Below are positions 23,995 through 34,356 of a stretch of DNA of 64,000 bases, piece after piece; position 1 is the stretch's first letter; each line of letters starts with the position of its first letter. The notes under the pieces were generated by a model. The model had not been told where the DNA came from. It saw only the letters and a list, made by a program, of their open reading frames with translations, and did no database searches. A program made the position numbers and the translations under genes. This DNA comes from Rhizaria sp. SCN 62-66 (taxonomy: Eukaryota; Rhizaria, unplaced). The stretch lies in assembly GCA_001724265.1 (NCBI GenBank), contig MEDY01000292.1, forward strand, positions 1-64,000, in the 5' to 3' direction.

Positions 23995-25524
23995 ATGTTT
24001 GCGGCAAGCAGCATTTCCCGGAGCTCCACCCCACCGGCGCCACCTCCACCAGCTGACCCCCCTGCCCCAGTCGCTGGGGCAACCTCGCCGACCCTGCCTG
24101 CGTCCTCCTCTGCCGCGCACAACATCAACATTTCCGATGACGTTACTGAGTTTGCCTACCTGCGCTGCAACTCGTGTTTCGCGGTCGAATTCCCCGGCTG
24201 CGAGGACCACGGGCTCCTCTCCTGGCCGACGACCACCCCCTCCGACAACTCCTCCTACGAGGCCCCGTCCCTGGCGCCGCTCCGCGCCAAGCTTGCCGAG
24301 CCAACGCCGCCCAAGGAGGCCGGCGGCGCCGTGGCCCCCGCGGCCGCACCTGAGGCCTGGGCGCAGCTCGGGGTCACCGCGAAGGTCCAGTGCGCTGCCA
24401 AGTGCGCCTGGTGCCGCGCCTGCGTCTACACCGCGTTCCCCTGGTCCTACCACTGCCGCTTCTGCAAGGGCCCGCCCTGCGCAGTGCGCTTCGGCCGCTT
24501 TCGGCTCGGCGCCACGACCGCGCTGCTCGCGGTCGCGAACGGGGGGCTGGACGAAGACGACGAGGAAGATGGTGGGAATGCTAAAGACGACGATGACGAC
24601 GATGACGACAAGAATAGTGGCAGCGACAGCGAGGATGACAGTGGTCCTGATGAGAGCGAGTCGGGTCCCTACGGCTTTGTCCCCTCCGAGGTTGTGAAGC
24701 TGGGGGGGCCGCACAAGCTCAACCACAGCGAGTACGAGTTCATCAAGGGGTACATCGCGCAATGCGCGCTGTGCAACTCGACGTCGCCCGTATTGCGCTC
24801 CACCAACACGGCACACTACCCGAGACACTACAGTGACAGCATCAAAAGCGGTCGCGGTGCCGCTGACAACACCCGCACGACTGAGAGCGATCGTACGAAC
24901 GCGAGTGACAGTGTGAGTGTGTGTGCGAGGGCGAAGGACAGTGTTTGCGAGTACCGCTTGGGGAGTCAAACGAAGCCGGCCGACGTGCGGGTCTACCGCA
25001 CCGACGCTAAGCGCCAGGCTAAGGGGAGAACGTCTAAGGGGCCGGAGTCTAAGGGTCCTGAGTCCTCAAAGCAGAGCTCTCTTGACGACACTCAGACCGA
25101 GACTTGTGATACTGCGACTGACACTGACACTGCAACTAAGGCTGAGGCTGAAGCTGAGGCCGCTGTCTGCGCCGCTCTGGCGCAGATTTGGCAACGCAAG
25201 CTGGAGCACTTTGGGCCGCAGTGCGCGCTGCTGGCGGGTGGCAGCGGCTGCGTGGCCGTGAGCAGAGTGGCGACGGCGACCAGCGAGGTGGGATACGTGT
25301 TTGAGAACCTTATGACCTCCGATCTGCTGTGCAGCAGGAGCGAAGTGTTAGAGGACGGAGACGTGCTGCCGGTTACGCTGGGGATCAAGATGACGCAGGA
25401 GGAGCCGCACCGGATGTTTTGCGCAACCCAGGACACCGCGCAGAGCGACTGTGGTGTCTCCCGCGGCAGTGCGAGCGGCCTCACAGCACGGCGGGTTACT
25501 AAGATGCCCGCTAAGGAGAGGTGA
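23995..25524 (+). CDS. Cys-rich putative zinc-binding protein, paralogue A (509 aa)
   Basis: ATG at 23995 to TGA at 25522-25524. The frame is open 10 codons further upstream, but only to a TTG in AT-rich sequence, so the ATG is preferred. CxxC-type clusters suggest zinc binding: CNSC followed by Cys and His (about residues 58-72), CAWCRAC with CRFC (about 138-160), and CALC (about 257). An acidic run (about 185-220) separates the modules. The C-terminal part has IWQRKLEHFGPQCALL and ends in RRVTKMPAKER. The gene at 29555-31618 shares these landmarks in the same order (CTQC...CRQHGLL, CYMC, CRYCHYC, CRLC, VWKRKIDHFGEQC, RRVTRMPGLKR), so the two are paralogues. I do not recognise the family. 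Yippee/Mis18-type zinc domains came to mind because of the CxxC pairs, but their spacing and Gly motifs do not match. Confidence 0.75.
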   Translation: MFAASSISRSSTPPAPPPPADPPAPVAGATSPTLPASSSAAHNINISDDVTEFAYLRCNSCFAVEFPGCEDHGLLSWPTTTPSDNSSYEAPSLAPLRAKLAEPTPPKEAGGAVAPAAAPEAWAQLGVTAKVQCAAKCAWCRACVYTAFPWSYHCRFCKGPPCAVRFGRFRLGATTALLAVANGGLDEDDEEDGGNAKDDDDDDDDKNSGSDSEDDSGPDESESGPYGFVPSEVVKLGGPHKLNHSEYEFIKGYIAQCALCNSTSPVLRSTNTAHYPRHYSDSIKSGRGAADNTRTTESDRTNASDSVSVCARAKDSVCEYRLGSQTKPADVRVYRTDAKRQAKGRTSKGPESKGPESSKQSSLDDTQTETCDTATDTDTATKAEAEAEAAVCAALAQIWQRKLEHFGPQCALLAGGSGCVAVSRVATATSEVGYVFENLMTSDLLCSRSEVLEDGDVLPVTLGIKMTQEEPHRMFCATQDTAQSDCGVSRGSASGLTARRVTKMPAKER

Positions 25525-25671
25525 TTGTGATATATTTGTATTTGATAATAGTACTGCGTTGTTGAAGATAATTTTTATATAGCATCTTAACCTATTGCCG
25601 TAATCTGATGAGATTTAATGACATAAAAGTGAACTTTAAAGTATCCATTGATCTTACGCAGTGTGTTGAAA

Positions 25672-25698
25672 TGACTGTGAGCAAAATGACTGTGAGCA
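25672..25698 (+). repeat. Dispersed motif TGACTGTGAGCA, two copies in a spacer
   Basis: Two exact copies 15 bases apart, in non-coding DNA. The same 12-base motif (TGACYGTGAGCA on either strand) occurs in coding sequence at 15720, 18135, 19211, 20231, 30163, 34621, 58814 and 61286. Confidence 0.8.
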
Positions 25699-25805
25699 TA
25701 GAGATAATATAGACACCCTTAGAGCTAAGGCACTTCTTCAACAGGTGAAGAGTGCGGAGGCTGATGACTGACGAGTCAGGCGGTCAAAAGTGGTGTCCTT
25801 TTGAT

Positions 25806-25968
25806 CTTTTGATCGACACTCAGCAGTATATTATGTCATCATCTGCTCGCCCTCTCGGCTCTCAGGTATACAAACATGTTTAGAGGATCATTTTGTGTGA
25901 TAGAAATCTTTTCTTTTGATCGATACTCATCAGTATATCATGTCATCTGCTCGCCCTCTTGGCTCTCA
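25806..25968 (+). repeat. Direct duplication of about 57 bases, two copies
   Basis: Copy 1 at 25806-25865 and copy 2 at 25913-25968 share TTTTGATCGA-ACTCA-CAGTATAT and then ATGTCATC followed by TGCTCGCCCTCT-GGCTCTCA, with a handful of differences and one small indel. The 47 bases between them are AT-rich. Confidence 0.8.
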
Positions 25969-26130
25969 ACCCCTTGCCCCTTACTTACCTCTCTTTGAAC
26001 TCTTGTGCATGTGGTCAGGTGGTCCGTCATCTTACGAGGTCACCATGTTGATTCACGCCCGCAATTACACCTATGGTTTCATTATTTCTCACATGTATCG
26101 GCTATTTAATTTCATTTTATTTATTTAGAC

Positions 26131-27865
26131 ATGGCATTACGCGCACTGACTCTTCAGGAGATCAATGACAAGATCGCTAAGGTCCAGGTCGATAAGGCTC
26201 ACCTTGTCAAGAGTCAGGAGCTCCTCTTTGCGACCTTGGCGGAGGCTGTAAGGAACAAGATTCCCACAGAGTACATCGCGAAGGAGCTCACGGCGCTCTC
26301 CGCGTCCATGACTGATGTGCAACAGAAGATCGAGAACCTTGAGAAGGATAGGCTCAAGCTTCCCGCCGCAGCTGCAGGTTCGTAATTGGGCTCCTGGCTC
26401 TTCTGATTGGTGATAAAATTTGATTATTTATCTCGAACTCACCACACTATTCTTACCTCTCTCTTTCTCTCTTGCTCGCTCTCTCGCTCTCACTGCAGCG
26501 CCACCCTACACGCCGTACGAGACCACACTGCTCACGAAGCTCCCTGAGGTCGCGACGGCGCCCGCGCCCGACTTGCGCATCTACTAGCAGACGGTCGTGC
26601 TGAGCGCTGCTACCCCGTCAGTGCAAGCCGGCGCCGTTACCGGCCTCGTCCCTTTTCACGCGGCAGTGACCACCTTCCTCACCGCTGAGGTCCCGATTGA
26701 GGCTGCTGAGGAACAGTCGCATCGCCGCAACGACTCGTGGAACGCTGTCGTGCTAGCGGTCGCCAACGAGCAAGCGAAGTCCCTTTACCGCTTGGTGCGC
26801 AACTCCCAATCTGCCTAGTCGCAGTTCGGCGCATCAACCCTCAATCCCTAGTCCCGCACCGATTTCGTCATTCTCATGGAGGGCTACGCGAGCCCCGTCG
26901 TCGCCGAGGAGAAGGCCGGTAAAGACATCGAGGGGGCGCTCAAGGACATATACGGCAAGTTTTGGTTTGGCCCGTATTTCCAAGACTGCATTGACGGCGT
27001 GTTGGGCGTGGCATTTGATGCCGAAACTCTCCAGCTTTACCAGCTCATTGGCGTACGACATTGGCTCCTCGCTTCGGCTAACCTGACGACGGACAAAGGC
27101 AAGGCCAAGGCGCTGAAGCTGGCCGTGAACGTGGGCCGCTGGCTCCGCCACGTCCGCGAGCAACAGCTTGTTGGCAAGTGGGAGTGGCGTCTCGAAAGGG
27201 GGTATAAACGCTCCATCGAGTTGTCGTTCAATGGCGCGGTCAAGCAGCTTCCCGTCAAGTCCAACCAGATCAAGTGGATGCGCCAGGTCTATCGCAGCAA
27301 TATTCCCTGCATGGAGAGTCTGAAAGGGGAAATTATTAAAATCGGGGACGACCAATGCCAGATGTCCCTCTTACCCATCGGCCTGCCGCTGGACGAGCTG
27401 CTCAGCCGCAGTAAGGTGCCCGACCCTGTGCCCGTGCTGGAGGCCATCCTCTCGTTCTTCGTGGGGCTGCACGCGATTGGCTTCGTGTATGTTGACCTGC
27501 GCCCGTCCAACGTCATTCGCGCCGACGGGCGCTATCTCGTCATCGACCTCGAGTTTGTGCGCCCCGTGAAAGAGGTGGTGCCCGTCAACTTCAAGTGCCG
27601 ACACGCACTGGAGCAGGCGGGTTTCTCGAAGACCAAAATGACGGTGTCGACGTGCATGGATTTGGTAATGCTACACGCGCTCATGGTTACCTGCGGGTGG
27701 ACCAACGAGCAGGATCCCCACTACGGTGCGCTTCTCGAGTACCTCGCGCAGGTCGGTCCCGCGACGGGGCACACGGCCAGCACGGCGCTCGACATCCTCA
27801 ACACCCCCACGAAGCAGGTGCTGCAGCCTGCGAAGAAGTCGAGGACGACGAAGATGTAGCGCTAA
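26131..27865 (+). CDS. Crinkler-type protein: nuclease-like region fused to protein-kinase-like domain
   Basis: Two exons, 26131-26377 and 26499-27865, joined by a 121-base intron (GTTCGT...CTGCAG) that keeps the frame; about 537 residues. Four in-frame TAGs (26585, 26816, 26849, 27857) are read through and the end is TAA-TAA. The N-terminal ~80 residues form a heptad-like coiled coil. RTDFVILMEG and VVAEEKAGKD (about residues 200-225) match the RxD...xEK pattern of the restriction-endonuclease-like domain in Crinkler/CRN-type proteins. The C-terminal part has a kinase-like catalytic loop, YVDLRPSNV, and DLEF in place of DFG. The usual loop His is absent. Crinkler-type proteins are widespread in protists and fungi, some as secreted effectors and some probably in genome conflict. 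No signal peptide is visible. Base composition is nearer 55-60% GC than the neighbouring core genes, and the donor GTTCGT differs from their GTACG, which may reflect acquisition. Confidence 0.7.
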
Positions 27866-28386
27866 TAATGGACTAACAGCAAGACAATCAAAGAGATATG
27901 CAATAAGGGCAAGTAATTCGACGAAAGGCAGGGAAGGCAGTAGCACCGACGTTATCAGATAGACAACATCATTGAACGTTTCAAAGAGGAGACACCAATC
28001 ACAATAAGAGGGACATATACACACTTACGTAAGATCTATGATAAGATAAGTTTAGTTTTAATAATGTTCGAGCTAACTGCAAAAGATGATACTAGTATCA
28101 TCCAAACAAAACGACCGCATCGCAATCGTGAGTCGACAATCAAGAAGTTCATATCGTGAAGATTGCCCTTACCATTACACCAAAACAATGGAGACATGAA
28201 ATTATTATCCAAACAAAAAAAAAAAGCCGTCTTACATTCTGACGTGTATCGATCAGTACATCAAATACGCAGAGTATGAGATTGCACCGGGACGGAGAGC
28301 AAGAGCGGCGAAAATGTTAGGGATGTAATGATACTACGTGTAGTATCTTGAAATGACCTGGTGACTACCACGAAAGCCTGCTGTTA
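27866..28386. other. AT-rich spacer leading into a mobile-element remnant
   Basis: No gene with coding character. The right end may contain decayed upstream parts of the integrase described next, but stops in all frames prevent a call. Confidence 0.5.
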
Positions 28387-28587
28387 TATCATGCGACAAC
28401 GGTAGTGAATTCAAAGGTGAGTTCGAGGAATATACTAATACATATATATTGTATCAAAAACAACAACATGAAGATGGTTTTCAGTGAACCATACATACAA
28501 GTCAGCCGAACACGAACAAGTCGAACGGTTTAATAAGACATTGAAGACATCAGTTAATCGCTATTGTTACAATCGACACTCTGCATG
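28387..28587 (+). pseudogene. Fragment of a retroviral-type (rve) integrase core
   Basis: Two adjoining frames together match the DDE integrase core. The first reads ISCDNGSEFKGEFEEY (about 28390-28440), the second-Asp block DNGxEF. The second, shifted in frame, reads VERFNKTLKTSVNR (about 28519-28560), the block with the catalytic Glu of VERFNRTLK. The first Asp block and the zinc-binding N-terminus are not recognisable, TGA codons flank the piece, and the frame shifts between the blocks. It is therefore broken. This form is typical of Polinton/Maverick, virophage-like and LTR-element integrases. Its neighbour is a tyrosine recombinase on the other strand. Confidence 0.65.
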
Positions 28588-28690
28588 AAATCCCCCTTTA
28601 CAAAGTAAACCATGATGAAATCACCACCATACATAGTAATAATTAATTATATTCAATATCCCGTCTTAACTGAATTCTTTAGCTCGTCGT

Positions 28691-29359
28691 TCATCCTTCG
28701 AACTTCTTGTGATATTCGGTAACCTCTGCATCGGACTGAAGGTCAGAAGCTACAATCTCGTAGTGCTCATTGCTCGTCTTGATTGATCCGTGATGAAGCG
28801 CATTCTTCTTGTGAGTCGCAGTCTTGAGCTGCTTATCATTGTACGTTGCGTTGTTAAAGAGGCGATTGCATGTCTCGGCGTATAGCGCGCGCAGTTGGTG
28901 AGGAGTTGACGCATCAGGGAGTAATTTTTTGCATGCCTTGGAGATTTCCCAATTGTGGATATTTACGCCATCATCTGTCCTTCTGATCGGAACTCTACAA
29001 TACAGCTCAGCGTTGTACCAGCAGTTGTGAGTTGAATAGAAAGAAATGTTAACCTCCTCAGCTTTGTTCATTGACTTAGCGAATGCCGATACTTGCAGAT
29101 TATAGTCGTACTCAGGCTACCGGCTGCTATCAACGCGACTGAATTCCATCTTGTTCCAGAGCTTATGTTGGCGCATTATTAGTATGTACACGTCAAATGC
29201 TGTTTGTATGCACTTCTCGATGTTAAACTTCTTTACCTCGTCCGTTTGCTTTAAGTCAACTCGAGCACGAAGCTCCCGCGCGACGAGAAAACAAGGTGGT
29301 GACGTGACTGCTGTGAAGCCGGAGCACGTGCCGGTGTTCAAACGACATTGTTCATGATT
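28691..29359 (-). CDS. Tyrosine recombinase-like protein, possible virus or mobile-element gene
   Basis: Reading the TAG at 29117-29119 as sense gives one frame of about 220 codons ending at TGA 28691-28693. Upstream it is open to about 29359, but no ATG starts it, so the 5' end is uncertain and may be truncated. The C-terminal half has the tyrosine-recombinase signature in order: SR-TAG-PE (first Arg, as in R[LIV]xE), then VPIRR, then TPHQLRALY (HxxR), then LHHGSIKTSNEHY with the His and the probable nucleophilic Tyr. Such enzymes cut and rejoin DNA in viruses, virophages, Polinton-like elements and Crypton or DIRS transposons; the protelomerase branch is another possibility. Composition is AT-richer than the core genes. 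A domesticated or decaying copy cannot be told apart here. Confidence 0.6.
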
Positions 29360-29554
29360 ATCTCGATATATTGATCGTCAAGTTGCATTTTCATATTAAA
29401 ATCTAAATTAAATTATTATTTTAACTAGGTTTCTGTAATAATACCTTCTTAATCTAAGACTGCATCTCTCTACTGACAATTGCTTCGACTAACTCTTGAC
29501 AGGAAGAAAGCAACACATCGGATTCCCGCTTTACCCCCCTTGTCACTCGGCACC

Positions 29555-31618
29555 ATGCCCCCTGCCGCCGCCCTGCACACCAAGCCGCTTTTCGCTTTTC
29601 TCGCCGGCTTCCTCACGCAGCACAACGTTGCGGACGCCTTCGACTCGCTCGACAACGTGAGCGAAGCCGCCGTCATCGTTTGTACGCAGTGCCACACGCT
29701 GCAGTTCCCGCTGTGCCGCCAGCACGGACTGCTGCACAGCCCCGCACTCTTCCGGGCAAACGCCAACACTGGCGCTAACGCGGACGTTCGCGTAACGTGT
29801 AGCGAAGCTTCAGCGTCGGTAACAGCGCGCTAGATTACTGAGACGCGGCAGCAGTGCAGACTGGGCGCGCGCTGCTATATGTGTCCAAACGTGCACACAG
29901 GCAGCATACATGCTCTCAAAGACGCAGGGCAAGAGTTGCCGCAATAGCAGCAACAGTAGAGTTAGCAGACTCAGTTCCGTTGCCGTTACTGCCATTACTG
30001 CCCAAACCCACGTCTCTCACAGGCACAGTCTCATACGCAATCAGAGTCGCAGTCGTCGTCACATCTTCTGGAACCATAGGTTTTATACCTGCGCCTGCGC
30101 CTCTCATCTCAGTTGGCCCTGTGCGCAGCCGTCACCTGGGAGGGCGACTGTGAGCAGCAGAATGACTGTGAGCAGCCGCAGCCGGGGTATCTGGTGTACT
30201 GCCGGCTGTGCCACTCCGCCGCAGTCGTCATGGTCTCTGACAAAAGCGTCGATGCGGCTAGAGAGGCGGCGGAAGCGTCAATGCCAGCAACAACGACGGA
30301 CACTTACGCGTCTCGTACTAACACTTCGGGGGGTACTTACACCGAGGAAGAGGAGACGTACCGCGAGTACGCGCTGGCGGCCCGCGCGGCCGCACGGCTA
30401 GCCGCTCTCACGGCCGCTGCCGCTGCGAAAGCAAAAACTAGCACGACTGACACCGAGGCAGAGGCAGCAGCAGTAGCTGCAGCGGAGGCAGTGCCTGCGC
30501 TTGTAGACGGGGGTGACACTTCTGCGGTTGATAAGGCTGATATAGAGGCGAAGGCTAAACCTGATACAGCGGGCGCTGATGCTGATGCTGAGGTAGATGC
30601 CGCGGCAGCGATATCAATGGAAGAGCTTATACTGTCTCTGCAGCAGCAAGCGTAGCCGCCGACTAAGGGGCTCCGGCTGCGGCGGCAGCTGCTTTCGTCA
30701 TCACTGTCAGCGGCGGACAACAGCAACAGCACGGATCATAACGTGGGTGGTGGTGGCGGCTCTGAGCAGCAGCAGCAGCAGCGGCGGCGTGCTATGCTTG
30801 TTTCTGCGTTGACGCATGTGTGGAAGCGTAAAATCGACCACTTTGGCGAGCAATGCACGATCATCAACAGCGGCAGCGCAAACGTTCACATTAAAACTAA
30901 CAGCGCTACGTGCAACACTGCTTTCAGTGATGACTGCGATTTTGCCAGTGATGGGTGTGTTACTATCAGGCCGATTAACCTCGTTCCGAGGGAGATTGAG
31001 ATTTTTTCCGACGGGAAATTTGCCTATCCTGGAGTGATGTCAAACTTTTTGACGCTGCATGACCCTGAGAACAACATCGCTCCGATCACGATCGCTGGCG
31101 TTAACGGTGATACTAACCGCAACAACTGCAATGGCAACGAGAACAGCGACTGTGACGATGCCGAGAATGCTAATAATGCAAGTGCAAGCCAGGACAAGTG
31201 TAACGACCACTCTAGTTCCGGTGGCGACGAGATGATCGGGTCCCCGAAAGACCTCGTTTTGACGAGTCCGCACGTCCGGCTGACGCACTTTGCGGTGGAC
31301 GTGCTCACGGTTACCCCGCCCGAGGTGCTCAGCGGCGAGGAGCTCATGCAGCTCGAGGCTGGGTATCCCCTTACACTTTCAAACAACGCTCAGAGCACAC
31401 CAGCAACAGCGGCAGCCGCTAAAAGCGCTGCCTCCACTGCGAAAACACCGCTAGGCTCGCCTAAAAGCAACAAAATGTGTCCCAACAGCAGTAGCAAAGC
31501 GAGCAATAACGCTGTGACGAGCACAGCGGCGTGGAAAGTTGAGAGAAAGGCGCAGGGGCTCAAGGTGTCAGTTGAGTGGGGGCGGCGGGTCACACGAATG
31601 CCCGGCCTCAAACGCTAA
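29555..31618 (+). CDS. Cys-rich putative zinc-binding protein, paralogue B, with six in-frame TAGs (687 aa)
   Basis: ATG at 29555 to TAA at 31616-31618 in one frame. The only interruptions are six TAG codons, at 29831, 29945, 29957, 29963, 30077 and 30653. Read as sense, they give one protein colinear with the gene at 23995-25524. Landmarks are CTQC...CRQHGLL (about residue 46), CYMC (about 106), CRYCHYC (about 142), CRLC (about 216), VWKRKIDHFGEQC (about 430) and the C-terminal RRVTRMPGLKR. The second and third Cys clusters lie between TAGs, in a stretch that the standard code would call non-coding, which is strong evidence that it is translated. No TAA or TGA occurs in frame. It is less GC-rich than paralogue A and carries longer acidic/Ala inserts and Asn-rich tracts. 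Function unknown. Confidence 0.75.
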
Positions 31619-32362
31619 AACAGACAATGTAGCGTCGTCTCCGCCGTATGATCAATCGGATGTTATATAGAATTAATTTTAATGCGTATATCTCGTTTTT
31701 GCGAAGTCGTGATTTCACTGTTTATCTGATGACACGCTGACAGGTCACTGATCTCTGTAAGCGTATACCGACGTTGTAGATTGCCGCCGTGCGATATAGT
31801 GTGTGCCATGCTATAATTTAGCTGACATCAATGAATGTATAGCATTGTCGTTCTTTTACATCTCAAACATGCAAAAAGTGTCCGTATCGTTCCCCATGTC
31901 CTTCACAAAGGTGCATTTATACCGTCATACATAGAAACCTATTGATGAAAAACAAAATAAATTAAGGCCTCTATCATAGCCCGATGTCATATCTGATATT
32001 CAAGTTCACATATTAACACTAATTACTCCTTGTATCTTCCATAAGACGCAAAAATGTGTTGGTGGTGATTTGACTGTCGGCTGCGAGACAGCCATGCAGG
32101 ACTGAGCTGCGTCAACGGCTATGAACTTTGATCGGAGATATCTCGATCGAATGATCGCTAATCAGTCTGAAATCACACTCCGATATTTAAATAATTTAAA
32201 TATATTGGCTCACTCAATTATCATTTCAATATCTTTGCTCTTAGCCCACAACACCTCCAATCCCCGCGCCAGCGTTTCACGCCCCCCGCCCCCGCGTCCT
32301 TCCCCGCTTCCCCGCCCTCTCGCGCGCGCCCCCGCGTGCCCCCCGCGCCCCCGCCCCGCCGC
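31619..32362. other. AT-rich spacer
   Basis: 744 bases, strongly AT-rich until about 32250 and then pyrimidine-rich and C-rich up to the ATG at 32363. No gene or RNA seen. The C-rich part is probably the 5' leader of the next gene. A 104-codon frame from 32121 runs through it in a different frame from that gene and is rejected. Confidence 0.5.
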
Positions 32363-33488
32363 ATGCCCCCGCCCGGCTCCGCCTTTCCAGGTCCGATTGC
32401 CGCGGACGCGCTGTTCCGCGACGAGGCCAAGCTGACCGTGATGGTCCGCGAGATTCCCTTCTGCCTCGCGCAACCCTACTTCGTCCTCCAGAAGATCATC
32501 GAGGACAACGACACAGAAGCCATGTACGGCTACGCCTCTTGCATCGTCTACCTCACTGGCTTCTGCGCGCGCCTGGCGCAGGAGAACGCGGCCTGGTTCC
32601 GGCTGCCCGCGCTGCTGGGTCCCTCGTCCGACACGGTTCGGCCCAGCGGTGTCGCCTACTCCTTCGCGGGTGTCAAGGGCTCCAAAGCCGCCAAGGCCGC
32701 CGCGGCCGCTCTGAAGCGTGCCAACAGCGTCACGAGAGATGACCTGAAGCGCTCGCTCAAGCAGTGCGCAACTGCCGGTGATTCTGTCACAAAATCCTCG
32801 AAAACGGCCGCTGCCGCAACTGCGACGGCGACTGCGGCCGTGACAACAACGACTCCGACCAAGCTCAAGCGCTCTCTGTCCGGCGGCTGCTCCGGATCGC
32901 CCTCGTCTGTATCACTGATGTCCAGCTCCACGCTTGCGGGCTTCGTGCAGCGCACGTCTGCGTTCGAGGCGGTCCGCTGGGTCCAGCACGCTGCGAACCT
33001 GTGGCGGCAGTTTGTGCCCCCGCGGCTGGCGATCGACGTGGCCGAGGGCGGCAAGGGCATCCACACTATCCCGGGGCTCACGGTCTCGCCCGAGATGCTG
33101 CGGCTTATCCTGCAGTGCCCAGATATGCAGCAGTGGGAGGAGCGCTTCGCCACGGCCGCCGCCAACAGGCCGTCGCGGTGGGGCGACCTGACGCTGATCA
33201 CGACGCTGCAGTGGTGTCTGGCGCGTGATCCCGCCGCGCTGCTACGCTTCTGTGTCAGCGAAGTCGTGCGCGACATGCCGGAGGGAATCAACTGGGTTGA
33301 AGAGGCGCCTGCATCGCGTGTTGGCACGCCCCGGTCAGACAAAACGGGCCCCGCGTCATTGGCCGCGTCGCGCGTCGGCACGCCTCGCGCCAACAATAAC
33401 ATCTTGAACAGTGTCAGTGGTGCCAGCAAGCGGAGTGCAAGCGAGGACCTGAGCAGCACTGTCGTTGGGGACGGCGATACTGATGCTC

Positions 33489-33579
<91 letters not shown>

Positions 33580-34322
33580 GCGGCGGCGGCGGCGGCGGTT
33601 TATTGGGCACTCCGAAGAAGCTCTCACGCACCGCGACCCCCTACCCCTTAGTCGGTATAAGGGCCTCCGTCGGCGGCGCCTTCACGCCCCTCAGCGCCCC
33701 AGACAACGCGGGGACGCTTGGAAAGACTCTCAGTACCGGAGAGGACGAGGATGACGTCGAGAAGCAGTGGCTCCCTGACTTGCGGCTAGTCCAGCACCAG
33801 CAGCAGCAGGTGAAGCAGATGCCCGCTGCGCGGCGCTTGCTGAGTGCGTTCGATCAAGAGGACTCCAAACGGGTACTTAGCCGGTCTAAGGGTGCTCCTC
33901 CTGCCGTGCCTGACTTAGACGACGTGCTTTCCGCTCAGTCGACTGATAACAACAACAGCAATAACAACATTAGCAACGACAATCATGATGGTGTCAAGAC
34001 TGCTCCCGTGTCACCTACCCGCTCAACTCGCAACAGCAACAGCAGCAGCAATGCTGGCGGTGTGACGGCGAGCCCTCGCAAGGCCGCCAGTCCCACCCGG
34101 TACCACATGCCGACTAGAAACGCCCCCCTGACTCCGAGCGAGAAGAAAGCACTCGCGCTCTCGCAAAGCCCCTTTAAGCGCCTCAACAGCACAGGCGCTA
34201 GTAACAACAACAACAGCAACAGCAGCGGCAGCAGCGGCAGCGGAAGCGGTGCCCTCAGTGACGCTGCCGAAGCGAGCGCGAGAACCGGTGTGATGTACGT
34301 GCTGCCGAGCGCGAGACTGGTC

Positions 34323-34356
<34 letters not shown>

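Larger units (their letters stand above)
25525..26130. other. Spacer with dispersed motifs and a short duplication
   Basis: AT-rich spacer. Two copies of TGACTGTGAGCA lie at 25672-25683 and 25687-25698, followed by CCCTTAGA/CTAAGG-type sequence at about 25719-25733; these are motif families otherwise seen inside genes. A stretch of about 57 bases is duplicated in direct orientation (25806-25865 and 25913-25968), each copy holding an ATG and the potential peptide SSARPLGSQ. A 71-codon frame over the second copy (25916-26128) begins only at an alternative start and ends at TAG; I do not call it a gene. Confidence 0.5.
28387..29359. mobile_element. Putative remnant of a Polinton-like or virus-like element
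   Basis: The integrase fragment (+) and the tyrosine recombinase (-) lie within 1 kb in AT-rich sequence between two Cys-rich paralogues. I could not find terminal inverted repeats, a capsid gene, a packaging ATPase or a DNA polymerase, so the boundaries are only those of the two recognisable pieces. Confidence 0.4.

Noticed and set aside
29831-30655. UAG as pyrrolysine or occasional programmed readthrough
   Set aside because: Thirteen TAGs in five unrelated genes with no shared downstream stem or context fit a codon reassignment better. Pyrrolysine is not known in eukaryotic nuclear codes.
29555-31618. Three small genes, or a pseudogene, at 29.5-31.6 kb
   Set aside because: All pieces share one frame, only TAGs separate them, and together they align with paralogue A. 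Decay would also have introduced TAA, TGA and frameshifts.
32121-32435. Plus-strand frame of 104 codons before the AAC-repeat gene
   Set aside because: AT-rich beginning and Pro/Arg shadow end, in a different frame from the gene at 32363, which has the better coding signal.
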